A stretch of DNA of 64,000 nucleotides from Couchioplanes azureus (lineage in GTDB: Bacteria > Actinomycetota > Actinomycetes > Mycobacteriales > Micromonosporaceae), in assembly GCF_014648355.1 (NCBI RefSeq), contig NZ_BMQY01000003.1, positions 331,916 through 395,915 on the forward strand, read 5' to 3'. Below are positions 23,467 through 31,343 of the stretch, piece by piece (within the stretch, counting starts at the first letter, position 1; every line of letters begins with the position of its first letter). The notes under the pieces are model-generated. The model searched no databases, was not told where the DNA came from, and saw nothing but the letters and a program-made list of their open reading frames with translations. The position numbers were made by a program, and so were the translations under genes.

Positions 23467-25917
23467 ATGCATCCCGCCGCCCCCCGCCGCCTCCTCGCCC
23501 CCACCGCCGTCCCCTCCTCCGCCGTCCCCTCCGCCGACCTCCGTCCCCGGCGACGCCTCACCGCTCTCGCCACCGCCGTCACCCTCGTGCTCGGCGCCGG
23601 GGTGGCGTCCGTCTCCGTCGCCAGCGGCGCCCAGGCCGCGACCGTCGGCGCGGGCAGCTACACCGAGACCCTCCCGCCGGGCGCCAAGCTCCCCACCGGC
23701 TGCGGCGACCTCTCCACCAACCCGCGGCGGTACGTGACCGCGAACGCGCCCGCGGGACCCGTACCCACCAACGACTGGTGGTCCTCGCTGCTGTTCAAGA
23801 AGGGCGACGAGTGCAACTTCTCGCAGCCGCTCTACGCCGGGCCGGCCGCCTACCGGCCGGTGCCGGGCGGGCTGGGCCTGTCCTACCAGACCGAGGCGGC
23901 CATCAGCGGCAGCGGCACCGGGCTGGGCGAGTACCACTACCCGTACGCCCAGCACGTCGTGGCCGGCGTCGCCGGGCTGCACGCGACGCAGGCGCTGGTC
24001 GACGGCTGGAGCGACTGGACGGTCACACCCTCGTGGAGCGACGGCACCCGGACCCTGAAGGCCACCGTCGGCCACGGCCTGCCCCTGACGTTCTTCCAGG
24101 CCACCGGCGGCGACGCGCTGCTCACCATCACCGGCCCGCCCACCGCCTGGCAGAACACCGGCGCCCGGATCGGCTTCTCGATCGGCGGGCACGACTACGT
24201 CGCCTACGGGCCGACCGGCGCGACCTGGACGCTCAGCGGCAGCACCATCCGCTCCAGCCTGGCGGGCAAGGGGTACTTCTCCGTCGCCGTCCTGCCCACC
24301 GACGCCGGCACGAGCACCGCCGACAAGATCGCCCTCGCCGACACCTTCGGCCGGTACGCGCACCAGCACGTCACCGGCACCCGCGTGTCGTACGCCTACA
24401 ACCAGAGCGCCGGCACGGTGAGCACGACGTACTCGTTCACCACGACGGCGCGCGAGGGCAGCGGTTCCGGCACGGTCATCGCCCTCTACCCGCACCAGTG
24501 GCGCTACCTGTCCAGCGGCTCGCCGCTCACCCGCACCTACGTCTCGCCACGCGGCCCGATGAAGATCGTCACCGGTACGTCGTTCGGCACGTCCATGAAG
24601 TACACCGGCGTGCTGCCGGAGCTCCCCGCCGTGGGCGACTCGGCCGGCGCCGACCTGGCCCAGATCACCACGTACCTCAACGACGAGCTGGCCGACCCGG
24701 CCGCCTTCCGTGGCGACGACACGTACTGGACCGGCAAGGGCCTCGGCCGCGCCGCGCGGATCGCGGAGATCGCCGACCAGCTGGGCCTCACGGCGGTCCG
24801 CGACTCGGCGCTGCACGTCATCCGGACCCGGCTCACCGACTGGTTCACCGCCTCGGCGGGCAAGACCGGGCGGCTGTTCTACTACGACCGCAACTGGGGG
24901 ACGCTGATCGGCTATCCGGCGTCGTACTTCTCCGACGAGGACCTCAACGACCACCACTTCCACTACGGCTACTTCGTGGCCGCGGCGGCGACCCTGGCCA
25001 AGTTCGACCCCGGGTGGGCCTCGGACAGCCGGTACGGCGGCATGGTCGACCTGCTCATCCGGGACGCCAACAACTACGACCGCGGCGACACGCGGTTCCC
25101 GTACCTGCGCGACTTCGACATCTACGCGGGCCACGACTGGGCCTCCGGGCACGGGGCGTTCGGCGCCGGCAACAACCAGGAGTCCTCCTCGGAGGGTCAG
25201 AACTTCGCCAACGCACTGATCCAGTGGGGACAGGTCACCGGCAAGACCGCCGTCCGCGACGCCGGGATCTGGCTGCACACCACCCAGGCCGCGGCGATCA
25301 ACGAGTACTGGTTCGACGTCCGGAACGAGAACTTCCCCGCCAACTGGGGGCACAACTACTCGGCGATCGCGTGGGGTTCCGGCGGGGCGTACGCGACCTG
25401 GTTCTCCGGCGAGCACGCGATGGTCGTGGGCATCAACATGCTGCCGATGACCGGCGGTCAGCTCTACCTCGGCGACTATCCGGCGGTCGTGCGGAACACG
25501 TACGCGGAGCTGGTCCGCAACAACGGCGGTGAGCCGACGGTCTGGCGCGACATGCTGTGGCAGTATCTCGCGCTCGGCGACCCGGACGCGGCGCTGGCCA
25601 AGTTCCGGGCGAGCGGCGCCTACTCCCCCGAGGAAGGCGAGAGCAGGGCGCACACCTTCCACTGGATCCGCAACCTCGCCGCCCTCGGGCAGGTGGAGAC
25701 CGGGGTGACCTCGAACCATCCGCTGGCCAAGGTGTTCATCAAGAACGGCTCGCGGACGTACGTGGCGTCGAACATCACCGGTACGCCGCAGAACGTGACC
25801 TTCTCCGACGGGAAGACGCTGAACCTGGCTCCCGGCCGTACCGTCGCGAGTGGCGCCACGAACTGGACCGGCGGCACCGCGACCGGCGGGACCTCGGGCG
25901 GTGGCACCACCTCCTGA
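23467..25917 (+). CDS. Secreted GH81 endo-1,3-beta-glucanase
   Basis: An 816-residue exported enzyme. An arginine-rich start and hydrophobic segment (about residues 31-57) end at the likely signal cleavage site GAQAA-TVG. The GH81 domain fills the rest: PTNDWWSSLLF near the start, DLNDHHFHYGYFVAA with the proposed catalytic Asp, and NNQESSSEGQNFANAL with the catalytic Glu pair. It hydrolyses laminarin-type beta-1,3-glucans such as fungal walls. The C-terminus is a Gly/Thr linker (TGGTATGGTSGGGTTS) followed directly by the stop, so any carbohydrate-binding module has been lost or never present. Controlled by the operator at 23417. Confidence 0.92.
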   Translation: MHPAAPRRLLAPTAVPSSAVPSADLRPRRRLTALATAVTLVLGAGVASVSVASGAQAATVGAGSYTETLPPGAKLPTGCGDLSTNPRRYVTANAPAGPVPTNDWWSSLLFKKGDECNFSQPLYAGPAAYRPVPGGLGLSYQTEAAISGSGTGLGEYHYPYAQHVVAGVAGLHATQALVDGWSDWTVTPSWSDGTRTLKATVGHGLPLTFFQATGGDALLTITGPPTAWQNTGARIGFSIGGHDYVAYGPTGATWTLSGSTIRSSLAGKGYFSVAVLPTDAGTSTADKIALADTFGRYAHQHVTGTRVSYAYNQSAGTVSTTYSFTTTAREGSGSGTVIALYPHQWRYLSSGSPLTRTYVSPRGPMKIVTGTSFGTSMKYTGVLPELPAVGDSAGADLAQITTYLNDELADPAAFRGDDTYWTGKGLGRAARIAEIADQLGLTAVRDSALHVIRTRLTDWFTASAGKTGRLFYYDRNWGTLIGYPASYFSDEDLNDHHFHYGYFVAAAATLAKFDPGWASDSRYGGMVDLLIRDANNYDRGDTRFPYLRDFDIYAGHDWASGHGAFGAGNNQESSSEGQNFANALIQWGQVTGKTAVRDAGIWLHTTQAAAINEYWFDVRNENFPANWGHNYSAIAWGSGGAYATWFSGEHAMVVGINMLPMTGGQLYLGDYPAVVRNTYAELVRNNGGEPTVWRDMLWQYLALGDPDAALAKFRASGAYSPEEGESRAHTFHWIRNLAALGQVETGVTSNHPLAKVFIKNGSRTYVASNITGTPQNVTFSDGKTLNLAPGRTVASGATNWTGGTATGGTSGGGTTS

Positions 25918-25928
25918 CGCCTGGCAAG

Positions 25929-25961
25929 GGAAAGGCCCCGGCGGGCGGCCGGGGCCTTTCC
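25929..25961. terminator. Bidirectional terminator hairpin
   Basis: A 13-bp perfect stem (GGAAAGGCCCCGG, 25929-25941, pairing with 25949-25961) around a 7-base loop, between the convergent GH81 and S1-protease genes. The A/T stretch at its base serves both strands. Confidence 0.8.
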
Positions 25962-25978
25962 TGTGGTGGAGGTATGGC

Positions 25979-27016
25979 TCAGTAGACCGAGACGCCGTAG
26001 ACGCTCAGCGGCTCCGTCACGGGCTGGAAGTAGGTGGTGCCGCCCGAGGAGCAGTTGCCGCTGCCGCCGGAGGTCAGGCCCATCGCGGTGGTGCCGGCGT
26101 AGAGCGGGCCGCCCGAGTCGCCCGGCTGGGCGCACACGGTGGTGCGGATCATGCCGTAGACGGTGCCCTGCGCGTAGTTCACCGTGGCGTTGAGGGCGGT
26201 GACCCGGCCGGAGTGCGTGCCGGTCGTGCTGCCGCGCCGGTAGACGGTGGTGCCCACGGCCGGCGTGCCCGCGTTGGTGATGTCCTGCGAGCCCACGTAA
26301 CCCGGCTTCGAGATGGTGGTGTTGGTGTAGCGCACGATGCCGTAGTCGTTGGTCGGGAAGCTGCTGCCGGTCCGGGTGCCGAGCGTCGTGGAGCCGTTCG
26401 TCCACGTCGAGCCGATGTTGGTGCAGTGCCCGGCGGTCAGGAAGTAGTAGGTGCTGCCGCTGCGGACGTTGAAGCCGAGCGAGCACCGGGAGCCACCGGC
26501 GTAGATGGCGTCGCCACCGGAGATCATGGGCGCCAGCGTGCCGGGGACGGACTCGACCCGGGCCCGGTCGCCCACGGCGGCGACGGTGGCCCGTACGGCG
26601 GCCAGCTTGGCGCCGGTCACGGTGCTGTCGGCGGTGACCAGGATCTGGTTGCTCACCGGGTCGAGGGCGAACGAGGTGCCGGGCGTCGTGAGCGTGGCCT
26701 TGAGGGTGGCGTCGGCGGCGGCGAGCGCGGCGCCGCTCCGGGTGACGTAGCGGGCAAGCGCGCCGGCGGCGGCCACGGACCGGGCGGTCGCGGCGTCGGT
26801 CACGTTGACGACGACCTTGCCGGCCGAGTCGACGTAGGAACCGGCGGCACGGTCGCCGAGCCGGGTGTCCAGGCTGGCGGCGAGGGCGGAGGGCGCGAAC
26901 GAGGGGTCGGCGGCGGGACCGGCCGGGACGGCGGAGGCGGGTGACGCGACAACGCTGACGGCCAGCAGTGCGACGGCGAGACCGACGGTCGGCCGGCCGA
27001 GCTTGGGGATACGCAC
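25979..27016 (-). CDS. Secreted S1-family serine protease (streptogrisin-like)
   Basis: A 345-residue preproprotein. The signal peptide ([16 protein letters not shown]) is followed by a pro-region of about 150 residues like that of alpha-lytic and streptogrisin proteases, which folds the enzyme. The mature domain begins near [18 protein letters not shown]. The catalytic His is in FLTAGHC, the Asp in [10 protein letters not shown] and the Ser in [12 protein letters not shown] chose the GTG at 27016, preceded by GGGAGG, over the upstream end of the open frame. It shares its terminator with GH81, and both are secreted hydrolases. Confidence 0.9.
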   Translation of the reverse strand: MRIPKLGRPTVGLAVALLAVSVVASPASAVPAGPAADPSFAPSALAASLDTRLGDRAAGSYVDSAGKVVVNVTDAATARSVAAAGALARYVTRSGAALAAADATLKATLTTPGTSFALDPVSNQILVTADSTVTGAKLAAVRATVAAVGDRARVESVPGTLAPMISGGDAIYAGGSRCSLGFNVRSGSTYYFLTAGHCTNIGSTWTNGSTTLGTRTGSSFPTNDYGIVRYTNTTISKPGYVGSQDITNAGTPAVGTTVYRRGSTTGTHSGRVTALNATVNYAQGTVYGMIRTTVCAQPGDSGGPLYAGTTAMGLTSGGSGNCSSGGTTYFQPVTEPLSVYGVSVY

Positions 27017-27362
27017 GGGGTCCTCCCAGGGGGATGGGTGGTACGCCGGGGGCTCGGCGTACCGAGTGCCACCCGTAGTATTGAGAACAATCAATGACAA
27101 CTCAAGGCAACAATGTCCTACCGAACGTCACCGAGATGTTTGTCAAATAACCCCTGAGCTGCGACTTCCTTCCTTGCATATCACCGGGCTATCACTCAGC
27201 CGGGATGCCGAGGCTGTTCATGATTGACAATCCGACAATCCCCGCCGGGGACGTCCGATCATCGACGGGCCGCCCTTGCGGCATTCCGGCCCGACGATTC
27301 CGCCGCGGGATTCCCGGCGCCTTCCGCCTCCGCTCCCGCCTCGTGGGTCGGACTGGGCGACC
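27017..27362. other. AT-richer intergenic region upstream of the protease gene
   Basis: About 350 bases without a gene. The first 150 bases next to the protease start are clearly AT-richer than the surroundings and contain TTGAG...CTCAA arms around 27080-27105 and a TTGACA at 27228-27233, so they probably hold the protease promoter. The remainder towards 27362 shows no feature I can name. Confidence 0.4.
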
Positions 27363-28712
27363 TCACGCCACCCCGGCGAGCGCCGGACGGGGGCGCAGAT
27401 CGGTGGCGAGGCGGTGCGCCTGGGCCCGGATCTCCGGCACCGCGGTCGTCTCCCACTGGGCGCCCCGGCGGAGCGGGCCGATCAACCAGAGCCGCTCGTG
27501 GACCCGGCCGTCGGCGGCGACGAGCCGGCCCGCCGGATCGATGTCGAGGCCCAGGTCGTGCGGACCCAGCCGCACCAGCCCCTCCTCCAGCAGGGCACCC
27601 ACGAGCGGGCCCGCGGCACCGGGAAGCCGGCCCGGCCCGGCACAGTTCACCACCGCGGCGTAGTCGGCGAGGCCCGGCCAGGCGGCGACGCCACCCCGGC
27701 GGATCTCCAGCAGCCCGGCCTCCCGCAGCGCCACCACCCGGGCGGCGACCTCGGGCGCCATCCGGTGCCGGTGACACTCCCACGCCCGGGCGAGATGCCG
27801 CAGGAACGCGCCCTGCTCCTGCGGCGTCAACGCGACCCAGAGCCGATCCAGGTACGGCCGCATCCCGTCGACCACCGGCCGCCAGTCCGCGGCCTCGCCG
27901 GCGGCGGCCCGTACGGTCCGGACCACGTCGCGCAGGGTGGCACAGTCGTCGAGGTCGGGCACGGCCGGCGGCGCGGCGTCCACGGTGTGGGTCAGCGGCA
28001 GCAGGCCACGCCGGCTGATCGCCACCACGGGCGCGGTGCGGCGGCCGTCGGCGGTCAGGGTGAGTGCGACGTCGACCGCGGTCAGCCCCGTGCCGACGAG
28101 CAGCACGGGCCGGTCGGCCGGCAGCGCCTCCAGCACACCGGGCCGCCACGGGTCGTCGATGTACCGGGGATGCTCGAACGGCTGCCGCGCCACGGTGGGA
28201 CCCCCGACCGCGAGCACGACATGATCGGCGCGCACGCGCGTGCCGTCGTCGAGCACGACCGTGCCACCGCCGGCCCCCGGCACGACCGTGCCACCGCCGG
28301 CCCCCGGCACGACCGTGCCACCGCCGGCCCCCGGCACGACCGTGCCACCGCCGGCCCCCGGCACGATCCGCGTCGCCCGGGCGCGCCGCACCTCGACCCG
28401 CCCGGGATGGGCCGCCACCGCCTCGTCGAACACCGCGCGCAGATAGCGGCCGTACTCGCGGCGCGGCCGGAAATCGGCGGGAGCGGCACCGGACCACCGC
28501 ACGAAGTGGTCGGGGTCGTCCGGGTCGGCGCTCATCGCCCCGGCGCGGGAGTTGAGCAGGTGCCAGGGCTGCGCATTGCCGTACGCGACCCCGCCGCCGG
28601 GCTCGCCGGGCTCGACCAGGACGACGTGGTCGTCCTCGCCGCATCGCAGCAACTCCCGCGTCACCAGGACACCGGAGCACCCGCCTCCGACCACCGCCAC
28701 CGTGCGCCGCAT
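27363..28712 (-). CDS. FAD/NAD(P)-binding oxidoreductase with internal minisatellite
   Basis: A 449-residue flavoprotein. The N-terminal FAD motif is VAVVGGGCSGVLVTREL, a second Rossmann motif is VLLVGTGLTAVDVALTL, and VVNCAGPGRLPGA lies near the C-terminus. The family is the FAD-NAD(P)-binding group related to hydroxyacylglutathione- and ornithine-oxygenase-like proteins; the reaction is unknown. Residues 117-152 are four exact copies of VPGAGGGTV, inserted before the strand LDDGTRVRADHVVLAVGG, and form a flexible loop unlike the rest. The ATG at 28712 has GGGGGTG upstream. Confidence 0.8.
   Translation of the reverse strand: MRRTVAVVGGGCSGVLVTRELLRCGEDDHVVLVEPGEPGGGVAYGNAQPWHLLNSRAGAMSADPDDPDHFVRWSGAAPADFRPRREYGRYLRAVFDEAVAAHPGRVEVRRARATRIVPGAGGGTVVPGAGGGTVVPGAGGGTVVPGAGGGTVVLDDGTRVRADHVVLAVGGPTVARQPFEHPRYIDDPWRPGVLEALPADRPVLLVGTGLTAVDVALTLTADGRRTAPVVAISRRGLLPLTHTVDAAPPAVPDLDDCATLRDVVRTVRAAAGEAADWRPVVDGMRPYLDRLWVALTPQEQGAFLRHLARAWECHRHRMAPEVAARVVALREAGLLEIRRGGVAAWPGLADYAAVVNCAGPGRLPGAAGPLVGALLEEGLVRLGPHDLGLDIDPAGRLVAADGRVHERLWLIGPLRRGAQWETTAVPEIRAQAHRLATDLRPRPALAGVA
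28261..28368. repeat. 27-bp coding minisatellite, four copies
   Basis: Four consecutive 27-base units (28261, 28288, 28315, 28342), three identical and the last with one base change. They encode nine residues each inside the FAD enzyme gene. A 7-base partial unit precedes them. Confidence 0.95.
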
Positions 28713-28829
28713 GGCACCCCCAATCTCTATCAGCACGATAGGCAAGGGAGGCCTTGGAAGCCAGGACCGCGCCGGACCGATCGTGCGGCCAGCCGCACCA
28801 TAGCGCGGACCGCCCGGCCGGTGGCCGGT

Positions 28830-28955
28830 GGCGCGGTGCCGATGGCCGATGGCGCGGTGCCGATGGCCGATGGCGCGGTGCCGATAGCCGATGGCGCGGT
28901 GCCAATGGCCGATGGCGCGGTGCCAATGGCCGATGGCGCGGTGCCAATGGCCGGT
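28830..28955. repeat. 21-bp intergenic minisatellite, six copies
   Basis: Six 21-base units on the theme GGCGCGGTGCC(G/A)ATGGCCGAT, starting at 28830, between the FAD enzyme gene and the winged-helix gene. Units 1-3 carry G and units 4-6 carry A at one position, as expected from stepwise expansion. The rest of the 28713-29014 gap has no clear site; the FAD gene promoter must lie within it. Confidence 0.95.
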
Positions 28956-29014
28956 GGGCGGTGATTTGGCGGTGGGGTGGTCGATGCCGGTGGCCGGCGG
29001 TGGGTGGCCGGTGG

Positions 29015-29593
29015 TCAGGATTCGGTGATGGTGATGGCGGCGTCCTCGGCGAGGCGGTAGCCGATGCCGTACACCGTGGTGATGATTTCCGGGTCGCCCA
29101 GCTTGGTGCGCAGCCGGCTGACGTGCACGTCCACCGTCCGCACGGTGGTGTGCGTGTGACCCCAGACGTGGCCGAGCAGCTGGTTGCGGCCGAAGACCTG
29201 CCGGGGGTTGCGGGCCAGGAAGACCAGGAGCTCGTATTCCAGGCGGCTCAGGTCGATCAGCTTGCCGTCGAGCGTGGCGGTGCGCGGCCTGAGGTCCAGG
29301 TGCAGACCGGCGCGGGGCTCCTCCGGCTCGGGGGCCGCCGGCGGCGCGACGACCGGGGTGCCCAGCGCGATGTCGGCACCGGGGCCGGCGGCCGCGATGA
29401 GGTCCCGCAGCGCCTCGAGGAGCCGCTCACCGCCCTCGGAGCCCGGCTCGCCGAGCGTGATGGTCAGGGTCACCGACGAGACGGGATCGCCGGCGACCGG
29501 CCGCAGCCGCGCGCTCCGGGGGCGGCCGCCGGGACCGCGGCGGGCGGGCGGGACGCGGCGTGGGAACAGGTCGGCGACGGCGAGAACGGACAT
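29015..29593 (-). CDS. Winged-helix DNA-binding protein (OmpR/PhoB type) without receiver
   Basis: A 192-residue protein. The C-terminal 100 residues are a complete OmpR-type winged helix: LDLRPRTATLDGKLIDLSR, LEYELLVFLARNP, the recognition region RTVDVHVSRLRTKLG, and the wing VYGIGYRLAE. The N-terminal half has an arginine-rich stretch and an ITLGEPGSEGGERLLEALRDLIAA segment, not a phospho-receiver with its Asp. It is therefore a one-component or constitutive DNA-binding regulator. The ATG at 29593 has GGAGG five bases upstream. Confidence 0.8.
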   Translation of the reverse strand: MSVLAVADLFPRRVPPARRGPGGRPRSARLRPVAGDPVSSVTLTITLGEPGSEGGERLLEALRDLIAAAGPGADIALGTPVVAPPAAPEPEEPRAGLHLDLRPRTATLDGKLIDLSRLEYELLVFLARNPRQVFGRNQLLGHVWGHTHTTVRTVDVHVSRLRTKLGDPEIITTVYGIGYRLAEDAAITITES

Positions 29594-29675
29594 GCTGACC
29601 TCCGGAGATGTCACCGCTGCCGGATCTCGGCGGCGGTTGAATAATACTTTTCCCACGTGTTCAGTAGGATTATAA

Positions 29676-29689
29676 GCGCATCGATGCGC
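29676..29689. promoter_or_regulatory. 14-bp palindrome upstream of the winged-helix gene
   Basis: GCGCATCGATGCGC is perfectly self-complementary and lies in an AT-richer stretch about 85 bases upstream of the start at 29593. It could be an operator, possibly for autoregulation; nothing else supports this. Confidence 0.35.
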
Positions 29690-29903
29690 GACAAGTTCAT
29701 GCGAAAGAAGGAGTCACGCCGAGCGGCGCGGCCCCGGTGGTCACCGAGCCACCACTTCGGACCGGAAGACCCGGCCCACCCATGCTCCGGCCCACCCACG
29801 GCCGGGCTCACCCCACGCCAGGGCGCGCACCGACAGCCTGGACCACACCACGCTCCAGGTCCGCTCAACCTCGAGCGAACCGCCGCCTCGGGCCAAGCCG
29901 GCG

Positions 29904-30028
29904 CCGTGGCCCCAGCCGAGCCGTAGCCCCAGCCAAGCCGTGGCGTCGGCCTAGCCGTGGCCCCAGCCGAGCCGTAGCCCCAGCCAAGCCGTGGCGTCGG
30001 CCTAGCCGTGGCCTCAGCCGAGCGGTGG
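29904..30028. repeat. 51-bp higher-order minisatellite built from 17-bp units
   Basis: Two full 51-base units (29904-29954 and 29955-30005) plus 23 bases of a third. Each is made of three related 17-mers that begin CCGTGGCC, CCGTAGCC and CCGTGGCG. It lies in the 880-base gap between the winged-helix gene and the hydrolase gene. Apart from this repeat and the palindrome, the gap has an AT-richer stretch at 30300-30410 that probably carries the hydrolase promoter. Confidence 0.9.
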
Positions 30029-30473
30029 GCTCAGCGGGAGCCTGGACCCGGCCGACAGCCACCGGCTTCGCGGGAGCGGAGCCGACTGTCGACCGTCGAC
30101 TGTGGGACTTGGTGACGACGATCCGTTCCGCCCGGGCCCCATCGCCCGCGACGCATGGTCTGCCGGTCAGGTCACCGGAGGACTAGCGGGCGCAACACCG
30201 GGCACTCGCACACCGGAGAAGGTCGATGGCGAGGCGGGACGTCAGTCGTGCGTCACGCAACAGCATGCCTCCGATCCTTGTTGCTCCCCGACACCGCGGT
30301 CAAAACAAATCCAGAATGCGGGAGCCATTTCTCCGCAACAATAACGGTCACCTGGCCACCCGAGAAAGTGACGACACACACAATTTACATTCGACCGTGA
30401 TCAATCGCCCACGGGCGCCCGGTTCCACCGCCTGGGTGTGCCGGGGCTTTACCGCCTGTGTGAAGCTGTCGGG

Positions 30474-31310
30474 ATGCAACCGCGCATCCATCCCGTCGTC
30501 ACCCCGGACGGGCTGACGCTCACGGTCGAGGAGTACGGCACGCCCGGCGACGCCGCATCGATCGTCTTCCTGCCCGCCCTCGGCGTGCCGCTGGCCTACT
30601 ACGGCAAGTTCTTCGACACCTGGGCCGCCCGGGGCCGGCACCTGGTCGGCGTCGAGCTGCGCGGCATGCCACAGAGCCCGGTCACCGACCTGCGCAAGGA
30701 ATCGTTCGGCTACGCCCACCTGGTCAACGTCGACCTGCCCGCGGTCTTCGCCGGGTCCGCCGTCCCGGCCACCGGCAAGGTCGCGCTGGTCGGGCACAGT
30801 CTCGGCGGCCAGCTCGCGCTGCTCTCCGGCGCCGCCGGGACCGTACGCGCGGACGCGATCGTCACCGTCGGCACCGGGACCAGTTCCACCGCCGCCCGCC
30901 GCAGCCGCCTCGGCCGGGCCAGCCGGGCCGCCGGCGTCCGCTTCGTGGGCGCGGTGACCTGTTCCCTCGGCTACTGGCCCGGCCACCGGCTCGGCTTCGC
31001 GGGCCGGCAGCCGCGCACGCTGATGGCCGACTGGGGGTACGAGGCCCGGCACGGACGCTACCGGCTGCACGGCGACCGCACCGACTACGAGGCGGCCCTC
31101 GCCCGGCTGGAGACGCCGGTCCTGCTCGCCGGCATCGCCGGCGACCGGATGATCACCACCGCCGCGGTGGACCACCTCGCCCGCCGGCTCCCACCGCACG
31201 TCGAACGCACCCGCATCGAGACCACCCGGGACCACTTCCTCTGGGCCCGCCGAGCCCCCGAGCAGGTGATCGAGACGGTGGAGACCTGGCTCGCCGGGCA
31301 CGCCCTCTGA
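30474..31310 (+). CDS. Alpha/beta-fold hydrolase
   Basis: A 278-residue single-domain esterase or lipase-like enzyme. The nucleophile elbow is GHSLGGQLALLSG, an oxyanion region is FLPALGVPLAYYGKFF, and the catalytic His is in TTRDHFLWARRAPE. It has no signal peptide and no lid insertion. Substrate unknown. I start at the ATG at 30474 because the protein family begins there; an upstream ATG at 30438 is in frame but the extra residues look non-conserved. A single gene, convergent with the GGDEF operon. Confidence 0.85.
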   Translation: MQPRIHPVVTPDGLTLTVEEYGTPGDAASIVFLPALGVPLAYYGKFFDTWAARGRHLVGVELRGMPQSPVTDLRKESFGYAHLVNVDLPAVFAGSAVPATGKVALVGHSLGGQLALLSGAAGTVRADAIVTVGTGTSSTAARRSRLGRASRAAGVRFVGAVTCSLGYWPGHRLGFAGRQPRTLMADWGYEARHGRYRLHGDRTDYEAALARLETPVLLAGIAGDRMITTAAVDHLARRLPPHVERTRIETTRDHFLWARRAPEQVIETVETWLAGHAL

Positions 31311-31343
31311 CCGAGCCGGATCCCGGGCCACGCCGGTCGCCGT

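Noticed and set aside
22105..25719. A minus-strand open frame of 1204 codons
   Set aside because: Antisense to the repeat protein and the GH81 gene, both of which have start signals and conserved residues. The frame only mirrors their third-position GC bias.
28754..29644. A plus-strand open frame with ADGAVPM-type repeats
   Set aside because: The repeat residues are the translation of the 21-bp intergenic minisatellite, and the remainder is antisense to the winged-helix gene. No ribosome site.
29865..30186. Short frames on both strands across the 17/51-bp repeat (TAVAPAKP-like or LAGATARLGP-like)
   Set aside because: Purely the translation of a minisatellite, with no start signals and no conserved flanks.
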